The notes under the pieces were generated by a model. That model saw only the letters and a list, made by a program, of their open reading frames with translations, ran no database searches and was not told where the DNA came from. Of a DNA stretch of 64,000 nt, positions 1-7,623 are shown piece by piece (within the stretch, counting starts at the first letter, position 1; each line of letters opens with the position of its first letter). Position numbers and translations under genes: made by a program. The stretch is taken from positions 124,001 to 188,000 of the forward strand of contig NZ_JACHLM010000006.1 in the NCBI RefSeq assembly GCF_014207965.1. Direction: 5' to 3'. The DNA comes from Brevundimonas bullata (lineage in GTDB: Bacteria; Pseudomonadota; Alphaproteobacteria; Caulobacterales; Caulobacteraceae).

Positions 1-46
1 GGGCCAATGCAGCGCCCGCCCATGCGACGACAATCCGACGTTTCAT
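1..46 (-). CDS. 5' end of a probable exported protein (partial)
   Basis: Only the first 15 codons lie in the window. An ATG at 44-46 on the minus strand opens a frame reading MKRRIVVAWAGAALA, which has the positive N-terminus and hydrophobic core of a signal peptide. It is divergent from the LOG-family gene. The mature protein is outside the window, so no function can be given. The call rests only on the signal-peptide look of the reading. Confidence 0.4.
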   Translation of the reverse strand, partial: MKRRIVVAWAGAALA

Positions 47-128
47 CCTGACCCATGTAGAGATATGCCTATTCCTCTCAGATAGCGCGGCCGAGGCCGC
101 CCTGTCTCCCTTCCTGTATCGAGGCTCC

Positions 129-734
129 ATGTCTTTGCCGCCCGCCACCATCGCTCCCTTTGACGGCCGTTCGGTCTGCCTGTTCTGCGGCTCGTCCGAT
201 GGCGCTGATCCGCAGTACGTCCAGGCCGCCAGCGCCTTCGGCACGGCGACGGCCGAGGCGGGCTGGCGGCTGGTCTATGGCGGCGGAGGCGTGGGCCTGA
301 TGGGCGCCTCGGCGCGTGCGGCGCACGAAGCCGGCGGCCGCGTCGTCGGCATCATGCCGGCCTTCCTGCGCAGCCGCGAACGCCTGTTCGACGACGTCGA
401 GACCGTGGTCGTCACCTCGATGCACGAGCGCAAGCAGCTGATGTACGATCAATCCGACGTCTTCGTTGTGGCCCCGGGCGGCATCGGCACCCTGGAAGAA
501 GCCATCGAACTGCTGTCGTGGAAGCGGCTGGATCTGCACGCCAAGCCGGTCATCTTCCTGAACCTGAACGGTTTCTGGGAAAACTACTTCGCCCTGATCC
601 GCCACAGCGTGCGCGAAGGCATGACGCCCGCCAGCTTCCTGGACGCCTACATTAGCGTCGACACGGTCGAAGAGGCCGTCATCGCCATGAAAAAGGCTGA
701 CGAAACGCCGCACTTGAAACATGATCATCGGTAA
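129..734 (+). CDS. LOG family protein (cytokinin riboside 5'-monophosphate phosphoribohydrolase-like, TIGR00730)
   Basis: The 201-residue protein has the Rossmann-like fold signatures of the LOG / lysine-decarboxylase-like family: GGGGVGLMG at about 51-59, MHERK at 98-102 and the diagnostic PGGIGTLEE at 116-124. LOG enzymes release ribose 5-phosphate from nucleoside 5'-monophosphates; in bacteria the physiological substrate is often unclear and probably lies in purine nucleotide salvage or clean-up. The ATG at 129 has a GAGG sequence shortly before it. Length and motifs are complete, so an active cytosolic enzyme is expected. It stands alone, divergent from the partial gene at the window edge. 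Confidence 0.9.
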   Translation: MSLPPATIAPFDGRSVCLFCGSSDGADPQYVQAASAFGTATAEAGWRLVYGGGGVGLMGASARAAHEAGGRVVGIMPAFLRSRERLFDDVETVVVTSMHERKQLMYDQSDVFVVAPGGIGTLEEAIELLSWKRLDLHAKPVIFLNLNGFWENYFALIRHSVREGMTPASFLDAYISVDTVEEAVIAMKKADETPHLKHDHR

Positions 735-851
735 GTAAACGTGGGTCAGTAAACGCTGATCCGTTGCTTCGAAACCGCATTGACAGTTTCCAAAGAAAAC
801 GGACTATGGCGTCACAAGGGCGAGCGCCCTGCCCCTTTCGGAGTCTTGTCC

Positions 852-1148
852 ATGCGTGCTCTTCTCATCGCTGCGGCCCTGTTTGTCGCCGCCCCCGCCT
901 TCGCTGCTGATGCCCCGGCCACCAGCCTGACGCTGGCGGATGCGGCCAAGGCCCCCGCCGGCCGCGTCATCGTCGACGGCGCCGCCTGGCGCTGCGAGGG
1001 CGCGACCTGCACCGCCTCGGGCGGCGCCAACCAGCCCGCCGCGCGCGCCTGCCGCCGCGTCGTCGCCAAGCTCGGCCCGGTCACGGCCTTCAGCTACAAG
1101 GGCGAGGCTCTTGACGAACAGGCCCTGGCGACCTGCAACGCAGGCTGA
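852..1148 (+). CDS. small exported protein, CC_3452-like
   Basis: A 98-residue protein starting at the ATG at 852 with a clear signal peptide (MRALLIAAALFVAAPAFA, cleavage near residue 18). The mature part has four cysteines, two in WRCEGATC, one in ARACRRVV and one near the C-terminus, which could form two disulfides in the periplasm. The pattern RVIVDGAAWRC...C resembles a small Caulobacterales-specific family named after Caulobacter CC_3452; that match is from memory. A longer frame from a TTG at 780 would bury the signal peptide and is rejected. Function unknown. A strong terminator follows. Confidence 0.7.
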   Translation: MRALLIAAALFVAAPAFAADAPATSLTLADAAKAPAGRVIVDGAAWRCEGATCTASGGANQPAARACRRVVAKLGPVTAFSYKGEALDEQALATCNAG

Positions 1149-1175
1149 TCCAGCAGCCTTTGCGCTGAAAACGAA

Positions 1176-1205
1176 AAAGGCCGCCTTCGCGAGAAGGCGG
1201 CCTTT
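1176..1205. terminator. bidirectional Rho-independent terminator
   Basis: A perfect 13-bp stem (1176-1188 with 1193-1205) closed by a GCGA tetraloop. The stem begins with AAAGG and ends with CCTTT, and an A-run precedes it, so it can end transcription of both the convergent small exported protein gene and gltX. Confidence 0.9.
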
Positions 1206-1233
1206 CTTGTATCTGGCTTGGAGCTTGAGGGGC

Positions 1234-2568
1234 TTAGGCCGCCTCGCCCTTCAGACGGCGCACGATGGCTTCACGACCGATCAGCGGCGCCATGGCCGCC
1301 ATGTCCGGTCCGTGCGCCTGTCCGGTCAGGATCAGGCGCAGCGGCATGAACAGCCCCTTGCCCTTGGCGCCGGTCTTTTCCTTCACCGCCGTCGTCCAGG
1401 CCGACCATGCGCCCGCGTCGATGACCTCGGGCAGGACTTCCAGAGCCGCAGCCGCAAAGGCCGGGTCCTCGATCACCGGCGTGACCGGGCCGGTGACGAT
1501 CCTGGCCAAGTCGGCCACGTCGGCGAACTTGTTCAGGTTCCCCCGGACGGTGTCCCAGAACACCTCGCCCAGATCGACCCCCAGCGCCGCCAGACGCGGC
1601 TGCGCCTCGGCATAGGTCATGCCGTGCAGGGCCTGGGCGTTCAAACGGTCCAGATCGGCGGTGTCATAGCGCGCCGGCGAACGACCCATCTTGGAGAAGG
1701 CGAAGGCAGCGCCCAGGGCCTCGACCGAAGCCGCGATCTCCAGATTGTCCGAGGTGCCGATCTTGCCCAGGTGGCTGGTGATCGCGATGGGCTCATAGCC
1801 CTGGTCGCGCATGTCGCTGATCGACAGTGAGCCCAGACGCTTGGACAGGGCAGCGCCGTCGGCGCCGACCAGCAGCGGCATATGGGCGAAGCCCGGAACC
1901 TTGGCGCCCAGAGCCTCGAAGATCTCGATCTGCGCCCCCGTGTTGGTGACGTGGTCTTCGCCCCGGATGATGTGGGTGATGTCCATGTCGATGTCATCGA
2001 CCACCGACGGCAGCGTATAGAGGAACAGGCCGTCCTCGCGGATCAGCACCGGGTCCGACATCGAGGCGGTGTCCACCTCGGCGTGACCGCGCGCCAGGTC
2101 TTCCCAGGCGACGCGCTTGCCATCCAGCTTGAAGCGCCAGTGCGGACGACGACCCTCGGCCTCATAGGCGGCCTTCTCGGCCTCGGTCAGTTCCAGCGCG
2201 GCGCGATCATAGATGGGCGGCAGACCGCGCGACAGCTGCACCTTGCGGCGGCGATCCAGCTCGTCCGAGGTCTCATAGCAGGGATAGAGGCGACCCGACG
2301 CTTTCAGGCGAGCGGCGGCCTCTTCATAGCGGTCGAACCGCTTGGACTGGTTGTAGCGCTCGTCCCAGACCAGACCCAGCCAGGTCAGGTCGGTCTCGAT
2401 GCCGTCCTCGAACTCTTGCGTCGAACGGGCCAGATCGGTGTCGTCGATACGCAGCACGAAGGAACCGCCCTGCCCCTTGGCGAACAGCCAGTTCACCAGA
2501 GCGGTGCGGACATTGCCGACGTGCAGCTTACCCGTAGGCGACGGGGCGAAACGAACCTTGACGGACAT
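1234..2568 (-). CDS. gltX: glutamate--tRNA ligase
   Basis: Class I aminoacyl-tRNA synthetase of 444 residues that charges tRNA-Glu, and in many alphaproteobacteria also tRNA-Gln before transamidation. The HIGH-type motif appears as PSPTGKLHVGN (9-19) and the KMSKS-type motif as LSKRLGS (241-247). IIRGEDHVTNT near residue 200 is the family's glutamate/ATP site segment. The C-terminal helical anticodon-binding domain is present. It is slightly shorter than E. coli GltX (471). Two gltX copies are common in this order, so the exact tRNA specificity of this copy is open. It is monocistronic and faces the terminator at 1176-1205. Confidence 0.96.
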   Translation of the reverse strand: MSVKVRFAPSPTGKLHVGNVRTALVNWLFAKGQGGSFVLRIDDTDLARSTQEFEDGIETDLTWLGLVWDERYNQSKRFDRYEEAAARLKASGRLYPCYETSDELDRRRKVQLSRGLPPIYDRAALELTEAEKAAYEAEGRRPHWRFKLDGKRVAWEDLARGHAEVDTASMSDPVLIREDGLFLYTLPSVVDDIDMDITHIIRGEDHVTNTGAQIEIFEALGAKVPGFAHMPLLVGADGAALSKRLGSLSISDMRDQGYEPIAITSHLGKIGTSDNLEIAASVEALGAAFAFSKMGRSPARYDTADLDRLNAQALHGMTYAEAQPRLAALGVDLGEVFWDTVRGNLNKFADVADLARIVTGPVTPVIEDPAFAAAALEVLPEVIDAGAWSAWTTAVKEKTGAKGKGLFMPLRLILTGQAHGPDMAAMAPLIGREAIVRRLKGEAA

Positions 2569-2652
2569 GGGGGATCAACGACCTCGATAGGAAGGCGGCT
2601 TGGTCGCGCCGCTGTCCGCTCAAGTCAAGTCGATCCGCCCAATCCGTATGGA

Positions 2653-3102
2653 TCAATCGTCCCGATGGACCCGTTCGCGGCGCTCATGCCGCTCCTGAGC
2701 CTCGACCGACATCGTCGCCGTCGGCCGCGCTTCCAGTCGGCCCAGGCCGATCGGTTCGCCCGTGTCCTCGCAATAACCGTAGGACCCGTCCTCGATCCGG
2801 CGCAGCGCATCCTCGATCTTGGAGATCAGCTTGCGTTGCCGGTCGCGGGTTCGCAACTCAAGCGCCCGGTCGGATTCCGACGAGGCCCGGTCCACGATAT
2901 CCGGATGGTTCTCGGTTTCAGCTTTCAGATTAACAACAGTGCCCTTGGATTCGCGAAGAATGTCATCCTTCCACGCCAGAAGCTTGGCCTTGAAATAGGC
3001 CAACTGCCGCTCGTTCATAAACGGCTCGTCGTCGGTAGGACGGTAAACCACCGTATCCCCCTCGATCACAGACGCTAATGCGTTCATCGCACTCACGCTC
3101 AT
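2653..3102 (-). CDS. dksA: RNA polymerase-binding transcription factor DksA
   Basis: A 149-residue protein (start ATG at 3102; an in-frame ATG also lies at 3087). It carries the coiled-coil DksA core with the DxxDxA-type tip (DIVDRASSESD) and the C-terminal globular domain GSYGYCEDTGEPIGLGRLEA. DksA enters the secondary channel of RNA polymerase and works with ppGpp on rRNA and stress promoters. Only the first of the four zinc-finger cysteines remains: the second is Thr, and the third and fourth positions read Ser and Ala. Such cysteine-poor DksA proteins are known in alphaproteobacteria, so the protein is probably functional without zinc. A frame starting at 3198 adds a non-conserved N-terminus and was not used. 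Confidence 0.93.
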   Translation of the reverse strand: MSVSAMNALASVIEGDTVVYRPTDDEPFMNERQLAYFKAKLLAWKDDILRESKGTVVNLKAETENHPDIVDRASSESDRALELRTRDRQRKLISKIEDALRRIEDGSYGYCEDTGEPIGLGRLEARPTATMSVEAQERHERRERVHRDD

Positions 3103-3272
3103 TTGTCTGCGCCCCCCTGCGGCGCACTGGCCGTATAGGCAAGGCGGAGAGTCGCGGCAATGGTGTTCGCGTCTCCGTGATATGGCAGAGCTAAACAAAT
3201 GCGGCGGCAGTGTGGCAAAATGTCCTCACCTCACACCGCCCACCGCATTTCAGCTGCGCTTTCCGAGACTTC

Positions 3273-3698
3273 CTACGCGCGTGCTCGGGCCGTTTCCGCC
3301 TTGGCCATCTCCACGGCGGCGCGCAGATCAATCTGATCCAGCACGCCCTTCAAGCCTGGATCGCGATCGTCAGGGCGCTCCTCGCGCAAACTGCGCGCCA
3401 GCCGCTCCAGCGCCGGAGCTCCGTCCTGACCGTTCAGCAGCGCCAGTTTCAGCTCATCCAGCCGGTCCAGCAGACCGCCGCCGCGCCGGATCGCCCGGCG
3501 TCGGCGCTCGGTGGCGTCCTCGACCCCTTGCAGAGCCATCAAGGCCGACACCCCCGCCACGCTGGACGCGGACGAGGTCGCAGCCGCCGAAGCCGGGCCG
3601 GATGCGCCGCCGCTGGCCGGCAGGCTGAAGCCGCCCGCCGAACGTGTGGCGCGCGCGCCTTGCGATGATGTAGCGCCCGAAGGGCCGGTGACCTTCAT
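3273..3698 (-). CDS. fliX: flagellar assembly regulator FliX
   Basis: A 141-residue protein matching Caulobacter FliX in length and layout: a low-complexity Ala/Ser/Gly N-terminal third, then a conserved helical domain around VSALMALQG, ERRRRAIRRGGGLLDRLDELK and the GLKGVLDQIDLRAAVEMAK end. FliX couples early flagellar basal-body assembly to activation of the sigma-54 activator FlbD, and so to late flagellar genes. The ATG at 3698 is preferred to a TTG two codons upstream. The gene is divergent from flgI, the arrangement also known in Caulobacter, and shares with it an intergenic region holding an ftr-like palindrome. Confidence 0.92.
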   Translation of the reverse strand: MKVTGPSGATSSQGARATRSAGGFSLPASGGASGPASAAATSSASSVAGVSALMALQGVEDATERRRRAIRRGGGLLDRLDELKLALLNGQDGAPALERLARSLREERPDDRDPGLKGVLDQIDLRAAVEMAKAETARARA

Positions 3699-3759
3699 GA
3701 TCAATGCTCCCGATCAGCCTGGACCATCGGCCACGACCGTCACCGCTTGGTTAACGCCC

Positions 3760-3774
3760 CGGCAAATTCTGCCG
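3760..3774. promoter_or_regulatory. ftr-like FlbD binding palindrome
   Basis: A perfect inverted repeat CGGCA-N5-TGCCG between fliX and flgI. It resembles the ftr elements bound by FlbD in Caulobacter, which carry CGGCA(A)/(T)TGCCG arms. It is about 55 bp upstream of the flgI -24 element and about 62 bp from the fliX start, a position from which it could activate flgI and repress fliX. Assignment is by pattern only. Confidence 0.65.
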
Positions 3775-3827
3775 TTAGACCAAGCCATCAATCTCCATTA
3801 GCATTGAATCTAAAAGGCTTTTTTGGC

Positions 3828-3841
3828 GGCACAAACTTCGC
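3828..3841 (+). promoter_or_regulatory. sigma-54 promoter of flgI
   Basis: GGCAC at 3828-3832 and CGC at 3839-3841 give the invariant GG-N10-GC spacing of a -24/-12 promoter (consensus TGGCAC-N5-TTGC). Predicted transcription start is about 3853, roughly 27 bp before the flgI ATG. This fits class III basal-body genes of Caulobacter, which need RpoN and FlbD. Confidence 0.75.
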
Positions 3842-3879
3842 ATGGTTAATCGCGAACGCCTCCAAGGGACGTCTTTCGT

Positions 3880-4998
3880 ATGCAGAAGTTGCTCACCGCC
3901 CTCCTCGCCTCCGCTTCCGCCGCGCTGATTCTGGCTGCGACGCCGAGCGCGGTCGAGGCTCAGTCGCGGATCAAGGACATCGTCTCGATCGAGGGCGTCC
4001 GCACCAACCAGCTGGTCGGCTACGGCCTGGTCGTTGGCCTGAACGGCACGGGCGACAGCCTTCGCAACTCGCCCTTCACCCGCCAGTCGCTGGAAGGGAT
4101 GATGGAGCGTCAGGGCGTCAACATCCGCGGCGCCAACCTGAACACCAAAAACGTCGCGGCGGTCATGATCACCGCCGACCTGCCGCCCTTCGCCACGCCA
4201 GGCTCTCGCCTGGACGTCAGCGTCTCGGCCATGGGCGACGCCAAGAGTTTGCTGGGCGGCACCCTGCTGGTCACCGCCCTGCAAGGCGCCGACAGCGAAG
4301 TCTATGCGGTGGCGCAAGGGTCCGTTCAGACCGGCGCCGTCTCGGCCTCGGGCGGGTCGGGCTCCTCGGTCACGCGCGGCGTGCCGACCGCCGGCCGCAT
4401 CGCCTCGGGCGGCGTGGTCGAGCGTGAGACGGGCTTTGACCTGTCGGCCATGCCCATCGTGCGCCTGACCCTACGCAACCCCGACTTCACCACGGCCCAG
4501 CGCGTCGCCGCCGTCATCAACCAGGCCTATCCCAACAGCGCCCTGGCCGAGAACGGCACGGTCGTCGCCGTCCGCTCGCCCCAGACCATGGGCATGGCCG
4601 GCTTCATCAGCCAGGTCGAAAACCTGCCGGTCCGGGTCGACACCCCCGCCAAGGTCATCATCGACGAGGTCAACGGCGTCATCGTCATGGGCGACGCCGT
4701 GCGCATCTCCACCGTCGCCATCGCCCAAGGCAACCTGACCGTCTCGGTTCAGGAAAACCCCCTGGTCAGCCAGCCCGAGCCCTTCAGCCGCGGCGGCCAG
4801 ACGGTCGTCGTGCCGCAATCCAACGTCTCGATCGAAGAAGAAACCGGTCGCCAGATGCGCATCGTCAACGGCGGGGCCTCGCTGTCCACCGTGGTCAACG
4901 GCCTGAACGCCCTGGGCGTCAGCCCCCGCGACATGATCAGCATCCTGCAGGCCATCAAGGCCGCCGGCGCCCTGCAAGCCGACATCGAGGTGATGTAA
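3880..4998 (+). CDS. flgI: flagellar basal body P-ring protein FlgI
   Basis: A 372-residue protein with a signal peptide cleaved near residue 27 (AVEA|QSRIKD), as expected for a periplasmic P-ring subunit that surrounds the rod in the peptidoglycan layer. Family hallmarks are all present: RIKDIVSIEGVRTNQLVGYGLVVGLNGTGD at the mature N-terminus, NTKNVAAVMITADLP, and the C-terminal LNALGVSPRDMISILQAIKAAGALQA. It is the first gene of a flagellar operon. Its stop overlaps the next start (TAATG), so the flgJ-like gene is probably translationally coupled. Confidence 0.97.
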   Translation: MQKLLTALLASASAALILAATPSAVEAQSRIKDIVSIEGVRTNQLVGYGLVVGLNGTGDSLRNSPFTRQSLEGMMERQGVNIRGANLNTKNVAAVMITADLPPFATPGSRLDVSVSAMGDAKSLLGGTLLVTALQGADSEVYAVAQGSVQTGAVSASGGSGSSVTRGVPTAGRIASGGVVERETGFDLSAMPIVRLTLRNPDFTTAQRVAAVINQAYPNSALAENGTVVAVRSPQTMGMAGFISQVENLPVRVDTPAKVIIDEVNGVIVMGDAVRISTVAIAQGNLTVSVQENPLVSQPEPFSRGGQTVVVPQSNVSIEEETGRQMRIVNGGASLSTVVNGLNALGVSPRDMISILQAIKAAGALQADIEVM

Positions 4999-5303
4999 TG
5001 GACGCCCTGCCCGTCGCCGCCGACGCCCTGAACCCGATCAACCCGACCGCCAAACGCGGCCAGTCGCCCGAGCAGATGCGCGAAACCGCCCAGGCTTTCG
5101 AGGCCAGTTTCCTGTCGCAGATGCTGAAGCCGATGTTCGAAGGCCTCGAAACCGACGGCGCCTTCGGCGGCGGGGAAGCCGAGTCCACCTGGCGCAGCTT
5201 CCTGATCGACGCCATGGCCAAGCAGGCCGTCAAGACGGGGGGCATCGGCCTGTCCGACACCGTCATGTCCGAAATGCTCAAGATGCAGGAACAGCCCGCG
5301 TGA
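4998..5303 (+). CDS. flgJ: rod-binding protein (FlgJ N-terminal domain only)
   Basis: A 101-residue protein equal to the N-terminal rod-capping part of FlgJ, with FEASFLSQMLKPMF and the VKTGGIGLSDTVMSEMLKMQ end typical of the family. The C-terminal muramidase domain of enterobacterial FlgJ is absent, which is usual in Caulobacterales, where a separate lytic enzyme opens the cell wall for the rod. It has no signal peptide; FlgJ is exported by the flagellar type III apparatus. It overlaps flgI at its start and the next gene at its end (GTGA). Confidence 0.9.
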   Translation: MDALPVAADALNPINPTAKRGQSPEQMRETAQAFEASFLSQMLKPMFEGLETDGAFGGGEAESTWRSFLIDAMAKQAVKTGGIGLSDTVMSEMLKMQEQPA

Positions 5304-5740
5304 CCGCAGACGTCGAAACCTCCACCCTGCGTGCGCGCCAACTGATCAACCTGACGGCAGCCCTGACCGAACGGCTTGCCCTCGAGCGCGACGCCTTCCG
5401 CGCCCACCGCGCCCAGGACGTTGCGGTCGGCATGGCCGAGACCCAGGAACTGGCCAACCTCTATCGCCGCGAGTCGGCTCAGGCCAAGGCCGCGCCCGCC
5501 TTCCTGTCCGTCATTCCTTCTGACGTGCGCGACGACCTGATTGCCGCCACCCAGGCCTTCGAAGCCGTGCTGGCCGAGCACGCCTCGACCGTCGACGCCG
5601 CCCGCCAGGTCTCCGAAGGCCTGGTCCGCACTATCGCCGCCGAGGTCGCGGGCGCCCGCGCCCAGGGCGCCGGCTACGGCGCCTCGGGCCGCGCTACCGA
5701 GGGCGACGGCCGCGCCGTGGCCCTTAACCGCAAGGCCTGA
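5300..5740 (+). CDS. FlgN-like flagellar protein (putative export chaperone)
   Basis: A 146-residue, largely helical protein starting with GTG at 5300, overlapping the flgJ-like stop by 4 nt. The N-terminal two thirds (RARQLINLTAALTERLALE...) has the long amphipathic helices of FlgN-type chaperones, which hold hook-filament junction proteins before export. The tail includes GYGASGRATEGDGRAVALNRKA, a flexible end seen in proteins at this position in Caulobacterales. Identity rests mainly on operon position and helical pattern, so FlgN-like is a reasoned but not firm call. Confidence 0.65.
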   Translation: MTADVETSTLRARQLINLTAALTERLALERDAFRAHRAQDVAVGMAETQELANLYRRESAQAKAAPAFLSVIPSDVRDDLIAATQAFEAVLAEHASTVDAARQVSEGLVRTIAAEVAGARAQGAGYGASGRATEGDGRAVALNRKA

Positions 5741-5805
5741 TTCCGCTCACGAGAAACCGGTGTCGATCCGCGTTTTCTTAACGGCCTTGGCGACATAGTC
5801 GGGTC

Positions 5806-7401
5806 ATGAGCCTGAACTCTCGCCTTCTTGGTCTTGCATTCGCCGCCGCCGACGCCCTGATCGAGGTGGACGCGAAGGCTCAGATCACCTTCGCGCTCGG
5901 CGCCGGGCCCGCGGCGGGCCAGGCTTCGGCGAACTGGATCGGACGCGCCCTCATCGAGTTGCTGGCTCCGTCCAGCCGCCCCGCCGTCCTTGACGCGATC
6001 CGCGCCTTGAGCGCCGGCGCTCGCAGCGAACCTCTGGAAATTCTCGCCGACTGCGGCGATGGCCGCGTCCGGCGCGCCGTCTTCCGGGCCTTCATCCTGC
6101 CGGATCAAGCCCCCGCCGTGTCCTGCGCTCTGATCTACGAGGGCGCGCCGTTCGCGCCTGTCGCCGAGGCCGCCTCGCCCGACCGCTCGGACGCCGAGGG
6201 ATTCATGGCGCTGGCCCGACACGGATTGAGCGGCAAGACCGGCGCCGCCCTGCAACGCCTGGCCATGGCCTTCATCGAAGTTCAGGGGCTGAGCACCGCC
6301 AATGACGCGGCCAGCGAACGCCTCGCGGCGAGGCTCGGGGCGCGGCTGAAGTTGGCCTCCCACGACGGCGTCAGCGCCGGGCGGTTGACCCACAACCGCT
6401 ACGCCCTGGTCAAGGAGGCAGACGACGGGCGCGATCTGGAGGCTGAAGTCCGCGAAGCGGGCCTCGCCGAGGGCCTGACCCTCACCTCAAGTTCCAGCGA
6501 GATGGCGGTCGGCTCCGATGCCCTGTGCGCCCTGCGCGCCATGCGTTTCGCCATCGAGGGCTGCCTGAAGGACAACAGCGCGCAGCCCGGACTCAGCTTT
6601 GCCGATTCCCTGTCGCGCACCCTGAAGGACGCCGACCGCTTCCGCGGCATCGTGCGCGACAAGGAGTTTGCGCTCTTCTATCAGCCCATCGTCGATCTCA
6701 AGACGCGCGCCGTTCACCATTTCGAGGCCCTCGCTCGCTTTGGCGGCGGAGCTGGCGCCGGGCCCGCCTCGGCCATCCGCATGGCCGAGGAACTGGCGCT
6801 CATCGAAAGCTTTGATCTGGCCGTCGCCGAGAAGATCGTTCACCGCCTGCGCCAACCGGGATCGGGACTGCTCAAGATCGCCATCAATGTCTCCGGCGCT
6901 TCCTTGGCCAGCGACGCCTATGTCGCCGCCCTGCTGCGCATGACCGCGTCCGAGCCCGACAACCGCCGTCGCCTGATCGTAGAGGTCACCGAGACCGCCG
7001 CTCTGGCCGACATCGCCGCCGCCAATCGCCGTCTGGGCGCCCTGCGTGACGCCGGCATCAAGGTCTGCATCGACGACTTTGGCGCGGGCGCCGCCGCCTT
7101 CGACTACCTGCGCGGACTATCTGTGGACGCGGTCAAGATCGACGGCGCCTTCGTGCGCGGCATCGACGGCGACGCCCGCACCCGCACCCTGATCGGCCAT
7201 CTGGTCGAGTTGTGCGGCTCGCTGAGCATGACCACCATCGCCGAAATGATCGAAACCGAGGACGCCGCCCAGGCCGTTCAGGATCTCGGCGTCAACTACG
7301 GCCAGGGTTGGCTGTTCGGCCGCGCCGAAGCCGAGCCGGTCACCCTCGCCCCGGTCGCCCAACGCGCCCGCCGCCAGGGCGTCATCGACGCCTGGGGCTG
7401 A
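5806..7401 (+). CDS. PAS-EAL protein, putative cyclic-di-GMP phosphodiesterase
   Basis: A 531-residue soluble protein. Residues about 10-115 look like a PAS sensor domain, about 130-260 is a region without recognisable GGDEF catalytic residues, and about 280-510 is an EAL domain. In the EAL domain the key residues can be read: E307 of EAL, N361, E393, DDFGAG at 423-428, K444, E480 and Q500. The set for metal and c-di-GMP binding therefore looks complete and hydrolysis of c-di-GMP to pGpG is likely. It follows the flagellar operon by about 65 bp, which suggests a link to motility, though it may have its own promoter. No membrane segment is seen, unlike TipF. Confidence 0.85.
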   Translation: MSLNSRLLGLAFAAADALIEVDAKAQITFALGAGPAAGQASANWIGRALIELLAPSSRPAVLDAIRALSAGARSEPLEILADCGDGRVRRAVFRAFILPDQAPAVSCALIYEGAPFAPVAEAASPDRSDAEGFMALARHGLSGKTGAALQRLAMAFIEVQGLSTANDAASERLAARLGARLKLASHDGVSAGRLTHNRYALVKEADDGRDLEAEVREAGLAEGLTLTSSSSEMAVGSDALCALRAMRFAIEGCLKDNSAQPGLSFADSLSRTLKDADRFRGIVRDKEFALFYQPIVDLKTRAVHHFEALARFGGGAGAGPASAIRMAEELALIESFDLAVAEKIVHRLRQPGSGLLKIAINVSGASLASDAYVAALLRMTASEPDNRRRLIVEVTETAALADIAAANRRLGALRDAGIKVCIDDFGAGAAAFDYLRGLSVDAVKIDGAFVRGIDGDARTRTLIGHLVELCGSLSMTTIAEMIETEDAAQAVQDLGVNYGQGWLFGRAEAEPVTLAPVAQRARRQGVIDAWG

Positions 7402-7537
7402 CCACTTTCCTGGTTGGATGCGCGGATCCCAAGGATTTCCCGGGATTGCCAACGCCTCGATCCCTTTTTCTCGCCTTCATCATGCCTTGCCCCACACTAG
7501 GCGCGGTCTTTGACACGCCCCTACCCCTTACGCCCCG

Positions 7538-7564
7538 TTCATCCCGGCGGACGCCGGGATCCAG
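7538..7564 (+). repeat. REP-like palindrome, family A (copy 1)
   Basis: Arms ATCCCGGC (7541-7548) and GCCGGGAT (7553-7560) around a 4-base loop, followed by CCAG. The same element occurs twice more at 34133-34159 and 34234-34260. It sits in the 222-bp gap between the EAL gene and the convergent ABC-F gene, which otherwise shows nothing. Confidence 0.75.
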
Positions 7565-7623
7565 TCCTTTTGGCTCCCACGCGCCATGGCTCAACGGAAG
7601 CGGCGACGGCCCGGTGAGCCGGA

